This document shows positions 1 to 7,590 of a stretch of 8,322 nucleotides of DNA, piece by piece. Below the pieces are notes generated by a model. It searched no databases. It had not been told where the DNA came from and saw only the letters and a list, made by a program, of their open reading frames with translations. The position numbers were made by a program, and so were the translations under genes. The stretch covers positions 1 to 8,322 of the forward strand of contig JAEYPE010000126.1 in the NCBI GenBank assembly GCA_023411035.1, in the 5' to 3' direction. Within the stretch, counting starts at the first letter, position 1. Each line of letters starts with the position of its first letter. Source of the stretch: Pseudomonadota bacterium (lineage in GTDB: Bacteria > Pseudomonadota > Alphaproteobacteria > Azospirillales > Azospirillaceae).

Positions 1-1
1 G

Positions 2-442
2 GCCATGCCGGCGGGCGCCCCCCCGGTCCCGGCATCCACGAGGCCGGCTGCGCCGCCGCCTGACCGGACGCAGACCGCAGCCCTGCCGCCGCCGTCCCCC
101 AAGGCGCCGCAGCCGCCCACCCTTCCCCGGATGGAACCGCTGACCGTCCTGTTCGACGGCGCCGCCACCGCCCTGCCCGAGCAGGCGCAGGAGCGGCTGG
201 ACGCCATCGCGGAGCGGATGCGCGCCAACGGCCAGTTGCGGCTTCAGATCCGGTCCTACGCCAGCGGCACGCCCGACACGGCGCGCGAGGCGCGGCAATT
301 GTCGCTGGCCCGCGCCCTGTCCGTCCGCGAGAAGCTGGGGACCGCCGGCATCGCCAGCACCCGCGTGGACATCCGCGCCTTGGGGATGGAGGCGGGCGGC
401 GGCGCACCGGACCGATTGGACGTGGAGTTCCTGAATCAGTGA
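2..442 (+). CDS. OmpA-like domain protein, C-terminal part (5' end outside window)
   Basis: The reading frame is open to the left edge. An ATG at 5 is in frame, but no upstream region is visible and the first residues are proline/alanine-rich linker with no signal peptide or membrane helix, so I treat the gene as truncated by the window. About 40 linker residues are followed by a roughly 100-residue OmpA-like fold starting near MEPLTVLFDGAATALP. The usual GHTD loop reads IRSYASGTPD, the helix LSLARALSVREKLG keeps the conserved Arg, and the strand normally reading NRRVEV is DRLDVEFL. Such domains bind peptidoglycan in the periplasm; here the altered loop makes binding uncertain. The MotA-like gene starts 102 bp downstream on the same strand, so it probably belongs to the same envelope cluster. 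Domain call fairly sure; function unknown. Confidence 0.75.
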   Translation, partial: AMPAGAPPVPASTRPAAPPPDRTQTAALPPPSPKAPQPPTLPRMEPLTVLFDGAATALPEQAQERLDAIAERMRANGQLRLQIRSYASGTPDTAREARQLSLARALSVREKLGTAGIASTRVDIRALGMEAGGGAPDRLDVEFLNQ

Positions 443-528
443 CCGCCTGACGCCAATCCGGCCCGCCGCCTGACCTTCCCCTCGACGAGAGTGCCCATGG
501 CCGCCATCGCCCCGTCGTCCCACCCTCT

Positions 529-535
529 GGAGGAG
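529..535 (+). promoter_or_regulatory. Ribosome binding site that fixes the start of the MotA-like gene
   Basis: GGAGGAG lies 9 bases before the ATG at 545. The longer in-frame start (GTG at 491, ATG at 497) has no comparable site and would add 18 residues (MPMAAIAPSSHPLEEPSP) before the first membrane helix. The downstream ATG is therefore preferred. Confidence 0.75.
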
Positions 536-544
536 CCTTCCCCG

Positions 545-1684
545 ATGACGCGCCCGGAGCGCTTCCTGACACGGATGATCCTCTTCCTGGTGGTCGTGGG
601 AAGCGTGACGGCGTTGCTGTTCCCGGCCCTGCGCGCCGCCTTCATGAACAACCCGGCGCTGAACGGGCTGATCCTGGGCACGCTGCTGGCCGGCATCCTG
701 TTCATCTTCCGGCAAGTTCTGATGCTGCGGCCCGAGGTGGCGTGGCTGGAGCATTTCCAGTCCGGCAGCCCCGCCGTGGGCGAGCCGGAACCGGTGCTGC
801 TCGCCCCCATGGCGCGCATGCTGCGGGAACGGCGCGGGCGGCTGACCCTGTCGGCGCTGTCCATGCGCTCGCTGCTCGACGGCATCGCCTCCCGCCTGGA
901 CGAGTCGCGGGAACTGTCGCGCTACCTGATCGGGCTGCTGATCTTCCTCGGCCTGCTGGGCACCTTCTGGGGCCTGCTGCACACGGTGCAGTCGGTCGGC
1001 TCGGTCATCGGCGGGCTGTCGGTGCAGGGCGGCGACGTGGGGACAATGTTCAACAACCTCCAGCAAGGGCTTGAGGCGCCGCTGACCGGCATGGGCACGG
1101 CCTTCAGTTCCTCCCTGTTCGGTCTGGCCGGATCGCTGGTGCTGGGTTTCCTGGAGCTTCAGGCGAGCCAGGCGCACAACCGCTTCTTCCAGGACGTGGA
1201 GGACTGGCTGTCGGGCGCCACCCGCCTTTCCAGCGGGGCCGGGGGCGGTCTGGAAACCGGCGACCAGTCGATGCCCGCCTATCTGACGGCGCTTCTGGAA
1301 CAGACGGCGGAGAATCTCGACTCGCTCCAGCGCACCGTCGCCACCGCCGAGGAGGGCCGCCGGTCCGCCAACGCCAACCTGATGGCGCTGACCGAGCGGC
1401 TGAGCACGCTGACCGACCAGATGCGCGCCGAACAGCAGCTTCTCCTGCGGCTGGGCGAGAGTCAGATCGAGATGAAGGGGCTGCTCGACCGGCTGTCGGA
1501 CGCGGCCATCGGCGGATTCGACGACGCCTCGCGCCAGCATCTGCGCAACATGGACATCTACCTCGCCCGCATGGTGGAGGAAACCTCCTCGGGCCGGGTC
1601 CAGGCGGTGCAGGACATCCGCAGCGAGATCAAGCTGCTTGCCCGCACCATCGCCGCCCTGGCCGAGGAATCGGAACAACGCTGA
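545..1684 (+). CDS. MotA/TolQ/ExbB-like ion-channel subunit with cytoplasmic helical tail
   Basis: Probable inner-membrane proton-channel subunit of a stator-like complex. From the ATG at 545 the product has 379 residues. Hydrophobic segments lie at about 11-30, 39-61, 127-147 and 180-203. The third contains GLLGTFWGLL, close to the GLLGTVWGI signature of TolQ/ExbB. The fourth follows LQQGLEAPLTGMGTAF, the family's second conserved helix. The loop between helices 2 and 3 (about 62-126) should be cytoplasmic. Residues about 245-375 are charged and helical (for example LMALTERLSTLTDQMRAEQ), a probable coiled coil. Flagellar MotA and TolQ lack such a long tail; the Zorya protein ZorA has a longer one. 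The MotB-like gene begins 36 bp downstream, giving the usual channel/anchor pair. Family sure; the process it powers is unknown. It is not likely to be the flagellar stator, because the partner has a very long coiled coil and no flagellar genes are visible. Confidence 0.85.
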   Translation: MTRPERFLTRMILFLVVVGSVTALLFPALRAAFMNNPALNGLILGTLLAGILFIFRQVLMLRPEVAWLEHFQSGSPAVGEPEPVLLAPMARMLRERRGRLTLSALSMRSLLDGIASRLDESRELSRYLIGLLIFLGLLGTFWGLLHTVQSVGSVIGGLSVQGGDVGTMFNNLQQGLEAPLTGMGTAFSSSLFGLAGSLVLGFLELQASQAHNRFFQDVEDWLSGATRLSSGAGGGLETGDQSMPAYLTALLEQTAENLDSLQRTVATAEEGRRSANANLMALTERLSTLTDQMRAEQQLLLRLGESQIEMKGLLDRLSDAAIGGFDDASRQHLRNMDIYLARMVEETSSGRVQAVQDIRSEIKLLARTIAALAEESEQR

Positions 1685-1704
1685 CGTTTTTCCCCCTGTC
1701 CGCC

Positions 1705-1710
1705 GGAGGA
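1705..1710 (+). promoter_or_regulatory. Ribosome binding site of the MotB-like gene
   Basis: GGAGGA sits 10 bases before the ATG at 1721, inside the 36-bp gap after the MotA-like gene. It supports that start over the in-frame ATG codons further down, which would remove part of the membrane helix. Confidence 0.7.
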
Positions 1711-1720
1711 ACGCCCCGCC

Positions 1721-3040
1721 ATGCCCAGCATCAGCCGCCGCAACGGCCACCGCGAGGCCAGCGCATGGCCCGGATGGGTGGACGCGCTGTCGTCCCTCGT
1801 CATGGTGGTCATCTTCCTGCTGATGATCTTCGTCGTTGCCCAGTTCTACATGGCGACCGCGCTGACCGGGCGCGACGAGCAGCTCAACAGCCTGAACCGC
1901 AAGGTGGCGGAGTTGAACGATCTGCTGGCGTTGGAGCGCGACGCCAACGCCGACCTGCGCATCAACGTCGCCCAGCTTTCGGCGGAGCTTCAGGGCTCCG
2001 TCGCGGCGCGGGACACCATGACCAGCCGCATCGCCACGCTCCAGGGCGACCTCGACCACGCCACCCGAGCGGCGGAGGAGTTGCAGCGCAGCATCCGCGC
2101 CGACAGGGAAACCATCGAACTGAAGCTGGCCGAGGCCGCCAGCCTCCAGGCCGACCTGAAGGCGTTGCGTGAGGCCCGCACCAAGCTGGAAGGCGAACTG
2201 GCCGCCGCCGCCGCGCAGCAGCGCCTGACGGAGGAACAGCGCCAAGCCCTCCTGGCCGAGCTTGGTGGAGAGCGTGACCGCAGCAAGGCGCTGGAATCGC
2301 GGCTCGCCACGGCGGACGAGAAGACGATGCTCGCGCAGAAGGACATCGAGAAGCGCGACATCCGCATCACCGAGCTGATGGCCTCCCTCTCCACCAAGCA
2401 GGACGAGACCGGCAAGGCGAACGAGCAGGTGGACCTGCTGAACCGGCAGATCGCCGCCCTGCGCGAGCAGTTGGCCCGCATCGGCGCCGCGCTGGAGATA
2501 TCGGAGAAGAAGGCGGAGGAGCAGCAGGTCCAGATCGCCGAACTCGGTTCGCGGCTGAATCAGGCGCTGGCCGCCAAGGTGCAGGACCTCGCCCGCTACC
2601 GCTCCGAATTCTTCGGGCGCGTGCGCGAAGCGCTGGGCAACCGGCCCGACGTGCGCATTGTCGGCGACCGCTTCGTCTTCCAGTCGGAGCTTCTCTTCCC
2701 CTCCGGCTCCGCGACGCTGGAGGAGGCGGGCAAGCAGCGCCTCGCCGCGCTGGCGCGCACGCTGATCGAGATCGGCCGGACGATCCCGCCGGACATCAAT
2801 TGGGTGCTGCGCGTGGACGGACACACCGACGTGCGCCCGGTGCGCATCCAGTTCGCCTCGAACTGGGAACTGTCGGCGGCGCGCGCGATTTCGGTCGTCA
2901 AGTTCCTGATCGACCAGGGCATTCCGGCGGACCGTCTGGCCGCCGCCGGCTTCGGCGAGTATCAGCCGCTCGATTCCGGCACCAGCGACGAAGCGTTGGC
3001 ACGGAACCGGCGGATCGAGGTGAAGCTGGATCAGCGGTAG
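1721..3040 (+). CDS. MotB-like protein: one membrane helix, long coiled coil, OmpA peptidoglycan-binding domain
   Basis: Probable plug/anchor partner of the upstream channel protein, 439 residues. After a short cytoplasmic N-terminus comes WVDALSSLVMVVIFLLMIF, one membrane helix at about 22-44. Asp21 at its start matches the position of the ion-binding Asp of MotB, TolR and ExbD. Residues about 50-290 are rich in Glu, Lys, Gln, Arg and Leu with heptad-like spacing, a long periplasmic coiled coil. Residues about 315-439 form an OmpA domain with FVFQSELLFPSGSATL, VDGHTD (Asp370), NWELSAARA (Arg388), GFGEYQPL and NRRIEVKL (429-436), so the peptidoglycan-binding residues are kept. Flagellar MotB is usually about 250-350 residues; the extra length is mostly coiled coil, enough to reach far into the periplasm. 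It is last in its cluster and ends 99 bp before the convergent gcvPB stop. Family sure, cellular role unknown. Confidence 0.87.
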   Translation: MPSISRRNGHREASAWPGWVDALSSLVMVVIFLLMIFVVAQFYMATALTGRDEQLNSLNRKVAELNDLLALERDANADLRINVAQLSAELQGSVAARDTMTSRIATLQGDLDHATRAAEELQRSIRADRETIELKLAEAASLQADLKALREARTKLEGELAAAAAQQRLTEEQRQALLAELGGERDRSKALESRLATADEKTMLAQKDIEKRDIRITELMASLSTKQDETGKANEQVDLLNRQIAALREQLARIGAALEISEKKAEEQQVQIAELGSRLNQALAAKVQDLARYRSEFFGRVREALGNRPDVRIVGDRFVFQSELLFPSGSATLEEAGKQRLAALARTLIEIGRTIPPDINWVLRVDGHTDVRPVRIQFASNWELSAARAISVVKFLIDQGIPADRLAAAGFGEYQPLDSGTSDEALARNRRIEVKLDQR

Positions 3041-3049
3041 AAGCGTACT

Positions 3050-3133
3050 GCCCCCTCCCTTCCCTCCCCCGCTTCGCAAGGGAGGGAATTTAGTCCCCTC
3101 CCCTGCGCAGCGGGGGAGGGTTAGGGAGGGGGC
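3050..3133. repeat. Pair of inverted 39-bp C/G-rich palindromic repeats between convergent genes (REP-like)
   Basis: Left copy 3050-3088 and right copy 3095-3133 are inverted relative to each other around a 6-bp centre (tttagt). Both begin, on opposite strands, with GCCCCCTCCCT and share CCCTCCCCCGCT, differing by a few substitutions and one indel. Each copy can also fold alone: CCCTCCC (3062-3068) with GGGAGGG (3080-3086), and CCCTCCCC (3096-3103) with GGGGAGGG (3113-3120). The element fills the gap between two converging stop codons. It could stall RNA polymerase or protect mRNA 3' ends in both directions, but no T-run follows on either strand, so it is not a standard intrinsic terminator. 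That it is a dispersed family is an inference from its form. Confidence 0.7.
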
Positions 3134-3139
3134 AAGAGC

Positions 3140-4714
3140 CTACTCCGCCGCGACCTTCTCTTCCGCCGCCGGGGTCCAGCGCAGCACCGGCTTTCTCGCC
3201 GCCGCCGTCTCGTCCAACCGGCGGCGCGGGGTCAGGCGGGGGGCGCCCTGGAAATACGCCACATCGCCGGACTTGGCCCGCTCGGCCAAAGCGCGCAGGG
3301 CGGTGATGAACTGATCCAGGCTGGCCTTCGACTCCGTCTCGGTCGGCTCGATCAGCAGGGCGCCATGCACGACCAGCGGGAAGTACATGGTCATCGGGTG
3401 GAAGCCCTCGTCGATCAGCGCCTTGGCGATGTCGAGCGTGGTCACCCCCGTGCCCTTCAGGAAGCGGTCGTCGAACAGGCATTCGTGCATGCACGGCCCC
3501 TCGAAGGAGGGCGTCATCACGTCCTGAAGGTTGGCCAGCAGGTAGTTCGCGTTCAGCACCGCGTCGTTGGCGGCCTGCCGCAGCCCGTCGGCACCGTGGC
3601 TCATCATGTAGGCGAGCGCACGGACGAACATGCCCATCTGCCCGTGGAAGGCCTTCATGCGCCCGAAGGCCGGGCCGTCGCCGGCCTGCTCCACCAGACG
3701 GAAGGCGCCGTCCTTGTCCTGAACCACATAGGGCACCGGGACATAGGGGGCCAGCGACTCCGCGAAGACCACCGGGCCGGAACCCGGACCGCCGCCGCCG
3801 TGCGGGGTGGAGAAGGTCTTGTGCAGGTTGATGTGCATCACGTCGATGCCGAGGTCCGCCGGACGCACCCGCCCGACGATGGCGTTGAAGTTGGCACCGT
3901 CGCAGTAGAAATAGGCGCCCGCCGCATGCACCGCCTCGGCGATGGTGATGATGTCCCGCTCGAACAGGCCGCAGGTGTTCGGGTTGGTCAGCATCAGACC
4001 GGCCACGTCGGGGCCGAGCTTGGCCTTCAGCGCCTCCAGATCGACGCGCCCATCCGCGGTCGCCGGAATCGCCTCGACCGCGTAGCCACAGGCGGCGGCG
4101 GTCGCCGGGTTGGTGCCGTGGGCGCTTTCCGGCACCAGGATCTTGGTACGGCCCTTGTCGCCCTTGGCGTCATGGGCGGCGCGGATCGCCATGATGCCGC
4201 ACATCTCGCCATGGGCGCCCGCCGCCGGGGCCAGCGTCACCGCCGCCATGCCGGTCAGCGTGGCGAGCCAGCGGCCCAGTTCCGCCATCAGCTCCAGCGC
4301 GCCCTGCACCGTGCTTTCGGGCTGGAGAGGGTGCACGTCGGCGAAGCCCGGAAGCCGCGCCATCTTCTCGTTCAGGCGCGGGTTGTGCTTCATCGTGCAG
4401 GAGCCGAGCGGATACAGGCCGCTGTCGATGGCGTAGTTCTTCTGCGACAGGCGGGTGTAGTGGCGGACCACCTGCGGCTCGGCAAGGCCCGGCAGGCCGA
4501 TCCGGCCGCGCGGCTTCACCGCACCCAGGCGCGGCGCCACCGCCGGAATCTCCGGCAGATCCACGCCGCAACGTCCGGCGCTGTCCTGTTCGAAGATCAG
4601 CGGCTCTTCGATCTGAAGGCCGCGGTTGCCGGTGACGGTCTCCGGAACGGCGCTGTCGGTGCTCTGGATGCCCCCGGAGATGTGTGTCGGGCGACCTTGG
4701 TTGTTCATGCTCAT
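3140..4714 (-). CDS. gcvPB: Glycine dehydrogenase (decarboxylating) subunit 2, P-protein C-terminal half
   Basis: With GcvPA it forms the P-protein, which decarboxylates glycine with PLP and passes the aminomethyl group to lipoyl-GcvH in the cytoplasm. The product has 524 residues from the ATG at 4714. Recognisable are SGLYPLGSCTMKHNPRLNEK (near 99-117), AAGAHGE, PESAHGTNPA, CDGANFNAIVG, and INLHKTFSTPHGGGGPGSGP, where Lys299 is the PLP-binding lysine followed by the Gly-rich loop. The length is normal for the split form, with a somewhat extended N-terminus. The gcvPA stop and this ATG share one base (TGATG), a sign of translational coupling, and CGAGG lies 7 bases upstream. A GTG at 4717 and an ATG at 4708 are also in frame and cannot be excluded. 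It is last in the operon. Function very sure. Confidence 0.95.
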   Translation of the reverse strand: MSMNNQGRPTHISGGIQSTDSAVPETVTGNRGLQIEEPLIFEQDSAGRCGVDLPEIPAVAPRLGAVKPRGRIGLPGLAEPQVVRHYTRLSQKNYAIDSGLYPLGSCTMKHNPRLNEKMARLPGFADVHPLQPESTVQGALELMAELGRWLATLTGMAAVTLAPAAGAHGEMCGIMAIRAAHDAKGDKGRTKILVPESAHGTNPATAAACGYAVEAIPATADGRVDLEALKAKLGPDVAGLMLTNPNTCGLFERDIITIAEAVHAAGAYFYCDGANFNAIVGRVRPADLGIDVMHINLHKTFSTPHGGGGPGSGPVVFAESLAPYVPVPYVVQDKDGAFRLVEQAGDGPAFGRMKAFHGQMGMFVRALAYMMSHGADGLRQAANDAVLNANYLLANLQDVMTPSFEGPCMHECLFDDRFLKGTGVTTLDIAKALIDEGFHPMTMYFPLVVHGALLIEPTETESKASLDQFITALRALAERAKSGDVAYFQGAPRLTPRRRLDETAAARKPVLRWTPAAEEKVAAE

Positions 4715-6054
4715 CACAGAACCTCGGCGAGGGCGGTGGCGAAGGCGTCCATGTCGGACTCGGTGTTGGTCTCGGTGGCGGCCACGATCAGCAGATCGTC
4801 AAGCCCGCCCCCGAACAGGCGGGAGGCCGGAACGCCGCCCAGGATGCCGCGCCGCGCCAGCGCTTCCACCACCTCGGCGGCGGGCTTCGGCAGCTTCACG
4901 GTGAACTCGTTGAAGAAGCTGCCGTTGACGATCTCCACACCCTTCACCGCGGCCAGCTTGTCGGCCAATTGAACGGCCTTGGCGTGGTTCAGGCGGGCGA
5001 GCTGGGCGAAACCCTCCTCTCCCAGCAGGCTGAGATGGATGGAGAAGGCCAGAGCGCACAGGCCGGCGTTTGTGCAGATGTTGGAGGTCGCCTTCTCGCG
5101 GCGGATGTGCTGCTCGCGGGTGGAGAGCGTCAGCACGAAGCCGCGGCGCCCATCGGCGTCCACCGTCTGGCCGCAGAGACGGCCCGGCATCTGGCGGACC
5201 AGCTTTTCCTTCACCGCGAACAACCCGACATAGGGGCCGCCGAAGTTCAGCGCGTTGCCCAGCGACTGGCCTTCCGCCGCCACGATGTCGGCGCCCATCT
5301 CGCCCGGCGGGGTCAGCAGGCCGAGCGACACCGCCTCCGTCACCACGACGATCAGCAGGGCGCCCTTGGCCTGGCAGGCCCGGCCCAGCTCCGTGTAGTC
5401 GCGGACATGGCCGAACACGTCCGGGTTCTGAACGACGACGCAGGAGGTGTCTCCATCAACCTCGGCCAGCAGGTCCTCGCCGCCGTTCGGGGCCGGCGGC
5501 ATCACCACCGTCTCGAAGCCGATGAAGCGGGCGTCGGTCGTGGTGGTGTCGCGGTAATGCGGGTGCAGGCCGCCGGACAGAACGGCCTTCTTCCGGCGGG
5601 TGACGCGGTTGGCCATCATCACGGCTTCCGCGCAGGCGGTGGCGCCGTCGTACATGGAGGCGTTGGCGACGTCCATGCCGGTCAGCAGCGAAACCTGGGT
5701 CTGGAATTCGAACAGGACCTGAAGCGTGCCCTGGCTCACCTCCGGCTGGTACGGGGTATAGGCGGTCAGGAACTCGCCGCGCTGCACCAGATGGTCCACC
5801 GTCGCCGGGATGTGGTGGCGGTAGGCACCGGCGCCAAGGAAGCTCGGCACGCTGCCGGCGGGCAGGTTCTTCCCCGCCATCGCCGACAGGGCGCGCTCGA
5901 CCTCAAGCTCGCCCAGGTGATTGGGCAGCCCCTCGATCGGGCCGGAGAGGCGGGCCGCCTCGGGCACGTCGCGGAACAGTTCGTCCACTGACGACACGCG
6001 GATGGCCTCCAGCATGGACCGCCGGTCGGCCTCGGTCAGGGGCAGGTAGCGCAT
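4714..6054 (-). CDS. gcvPA: Glycine dehydrogenase (decarboxylating) subunit 1, P-protein N-terminal half
   Basis: First half of the split P-protein; it pairs with GcvPB to build the glycine decarboxylase active site. The product has 446 residues, the usual size. Typical motifs are FLGAGAYRHHIPA (72-84), TAYTPYQPEVSQGTLQ (98-112), ANASMYDGATACAEA (130-144), then SGGLHPHYRDT, and LSTREQHIRREKATSNIC near the C-terminal third. The ATG at 6054 lies one base after the gcvH stop and has AAGGA 10 bases upstream, inside the end of gcvH. Many bacteria, E. coli included, carry P-protein as one chain of about 950 residues; the two-gene form seen here is also widespread. No damage is visible. Confidence 0.95.
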   Translation of the reverse strand: MRYLPLTEADRRSMLEAIRVSSVDELFRDVPEAARLSGPIEGLPNHLGELEVERALSAMAGKNLPAGSVPSFLGAGAYRHHIPATVDHLVQRGEFLTAYTPYQPEVSQGTLQVLFEFQTQVSLLTGMDVANASMYDGATACAEAVMMANRVTRRKKAVLSGGLHPHYRDTTTTDARFIGFETVVMPPAPNGGEDLLAEVDGDTSCVVVQNPDVFGHVRDYTELGRACQAKGALLIVVVTEAVSLGLLTPPGEMGADIVAAEGQSLGNALNFGGPYVGLFAVKEKLVRQMPGRLCGQTVDADGRRGFVLTLSTREQHIRREKATSNICTNAGLCALAFSIHLSLLGEEGFAQLARLNHAKAVQLADKLAAVKGVEIVNGSFFNEFTVKLPKPAAEVVEALARRGILGGVPASRLFGGGLDDLLIVAATETNTESDMDAFATALAEVL

Positions 6055-6055
6055 G

Positions 6056-6430
6056 TCAGGCTTGTCCTTCCACGAAGGCCTTGTAGGCGGCTTCGTCCAT
6101 CAGCCCGTCCAGCTCCGCCGGGTTGGTGAGGCGCAGCTTGAAGAACCAGCCCTCGGCTTCCGCACCGGCGTTCACGAGCGACGGGTCGTTCTCCAGATCG
6201 ACGTTGACCTCGATCACCTCGCCGGAGACGGGGGCGAACACGTCGCTCGCGGCCTTCACCGACTCCACGACGGCGGCTTCCTTGCCCTGGGCGAGCTGAC
6301 GGCCCACGTCCGGCAGTTCGACGAACACGACGTCGCCGAGCTGATGCTGGGCGTGATCGCTGACGCCGACGGTGCCGACATCGCCCTCGACGCGGACCCA
6401 CTCATGGTCCTTGGTGTACTTGATGGTCAT
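6056..6430 (-). CDS. gcvH: Glycine cleavage system H protein (lipoyl carrier)
   Basis: Small lipoylated shuttle that carries the aminomethyl group from the P-protein to GcvT and is then reoxidised by the L-protein. The product has 124 residues, normal length. The start MTIKYTKDHEWVRVEGD and the motif GKEAAVVESVKAASDVFAPV are typical; Lys59 in ESVKAASD is the expected lipoylation site. The C-terminal half has the expected GEVIEVN, ENDPSLVN and GWFFKLRL. The ATG at 6430 has AGGGGA about 5 bases upstream. It follows gcvT by 47 bp and precedes gcvPA by 1 bp. The lipoylation enzymes and the L-protein must be encoded elsewhere. Confidence 0.96.
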   Translation of the reverse strand: MTIKYTKDHEWVRVEGDVGTVGVSDHAQHQLGDVVFVELPDVGRQLAQGKEAAVVESVKAASDVFAPVSGEVIEVNVDLENDPSLVNAGAEAEGWFFKLRLTNPAELDGLMDEAAYKAFVEGQA

Positions 6431-6477
6431 GATCTTCCCCTGTTCGAAACGGCTTTCTGGCCTTCAACGTGTGATTT

Positions 6478-7590
6478 TCAACCGCGGTAGTAGCGCTGCG
6501 GCACGAAGGGCATGGCAGCGACCTTGCCGACCAGCGGCTTGCCGCGGACCATGAGTTGCACCGGCGTGCCGACGGCGGCGTGGGCGCGGTCCACATAGCC
6601 CATGGCGACCGGGGCCGAGGCGGTGGGGCCGAAGCCGCCGCTGGTCACCTCGCCGATCTTTTGGCCGTCCGAGCCGCAAATGTCTGTGTGCTCGCGGGCC
6701 GGCTGGCGGCCTTCCGGCTGGATGCCGACCCGGCGGCGCGGCGCGCCGTTGGCGAGCTGGTCCTTGATGATCTCGTAGCCGGGGAAGCCCCCCTCTTCAC
6801 GGCGGCGCTTGTGCAGCGCCCATTCCAGCCCGGCTTCGACCGGAGTCGTCGTCTCGTCGATGTCGTGGCCGTAGAGACAGAGCCCGGCCTCCAGGCGCAG
6901 CGAATCGCGCGCCCCCAGGCCGATGGCCTCGACCTCCTCCTCCGCCAGCAGGGCGCGGGCGATGGTTTCCGCGTCGGATTTGTCGCAGGAGATCTCGTAG
7001 CCGTCCTCGCCCGTGTAGCCGGAGCGGGTGACGATCACCGGGATGCCGTTGAAGGTGGCCGGCAGGTAGCTCATGAACTTCATGGTCACGGCTTCGGGGA
7101 TGAAGCGCCCCAGCACCGCCGCGGCCTCCGGCCCCTGAAGGGCCATCAGGGCGAGGTCGTCCAGCAGTTCCACCTCGGCCTTGCCCTTCAGGCGCTCGCG
7201 CATGTGGGCGACGTCGTGGTCCTTGCGCGCGGCGTTGACGACCAGAAACAGGTGGTCGCCCGCGTTGGTGACCATCAGGTCGTCCAGGATGCCGCCCTGT
7301 TCGTTCAGGAACAGGGTGTAGCGCATACGCCCGCGGGCCAGCCCCTTGATGTCGCCGGGGACCAGCGACTCCAACGCCGCCGCCGGGTCGTCGCCGGTCA
7401 GGCGCACCTGGCCCATGTGCGACACGTCGAACAGCCCGGCCCTGGCGCGGGTGTGCTGGTGCTCCTTGAGGATGCCGAGCGGGTACTGCACCGGCATGTC
7501 GTAGCCGGCGAAGGGCACCATCTTGCCCTTCAGCTCCAGATGGAGGCTGTGCAGCGGCGTTTTCTTGAGGGACTCAGAAGCCTCGGTCAC
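6478..7590 (-). CDS. gcvT: Glycine cleavage system aminomethyltransferase (T protein)
   Basis: Releases ammonia from the aminomethyl group on lipoyl-GcvH and transfers the methylene to tetrahydrofolate, giving 5,10-methylene-THF. The product has 370 residues, normal length. Motifs include LKGKMVPFAGYDMPVQYP (20-37), GLFDVSHMGQVRLTG (52-66), NEQGGILDDLMVTNAG (96-111) with the catalytic/folate-contacting Asp in the ILDD segment (103-104), SRYTGEDGYE-type SGYTGEDGYEI, and ARDSLRLEAGLCLYGHDID. The start is a GTG at 7590 with GGAGGA (7596-7601) 5 bases before it; the next Met (residue 24) would cut into the conserved N-terminal motif. It is the first gene of the operon and lies directly below a tandem glycine riboswitch. 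The first base of the start codon can pair into a helix of the leader, so translation initiation is the likely control point. Confidence 0.96.
   Translation of the reverse strand: MTEASESLKKTPLHSLHLELKGKMVPFAGYDMPVQYPLGILKEHQHTRARAGLFDVSHMGQVRLTGDDPAAALESLVPGDIKGLARGRMRYTLFLNEQGGILDDLMVTNAGDHLFLVVNAARKDHDVAHMRERLKGKAEVELLDDLALMALQGPEAAAVLGRFIPEAVTMKFMSYLPATFNGIPVIVTRSGYTGEDGYEISCDKSDAETIARALLAEEEVEAIGLGARDSLRLEAGLCLYGHDIDETTTPVEAGLEWALHKRRREEGGFPGYEIIKDQLANGAPRRRVGIQPEGRQPAREHTDICGSDGQKIGEVTSGGFGPTASAPVAMGYVDRAHAAVGTPVQLMVRGKPLVGKVAAMPFVPQRYYRG

Noticed and set aside
491..544. Longer N-terminus for the MotA-like protein from GTG 491
   Set aside because: No good ribosome site precedes it, while GGAGGAG is correctly spaced before the ATG at 545.
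545..3040. A Zorya anti-phage system
   Set aside because: The channel/anchor pair resembles ZorA/ZorB in outline, but no ZorC, ZorD or ZorE follows; the next genes are a convergent housekeeping operon. Proportions of tail and coiled coil also differ. The region upstream of 1 cannot be seen.
3365..4972. Long + strand open frame of 535 codons opposite gcvPB, and a similar one of 435 codons at 4684-5991 opposite gcvPA
   Set aside because: Both lie wholly or largely antisense to well-conserved gcvP genes. Their products are rich in His, Arg, Gly and Val without motifs, as expected for the complement of GC-rich coding sequence.
6431..6477. Short GGC/GCC hairpin in the gcvT-gcvH gap
   Set aside because: Only three pairs with no T-run or conserved feature; probably chance. 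The gap also holds the gcvH ribosome site.
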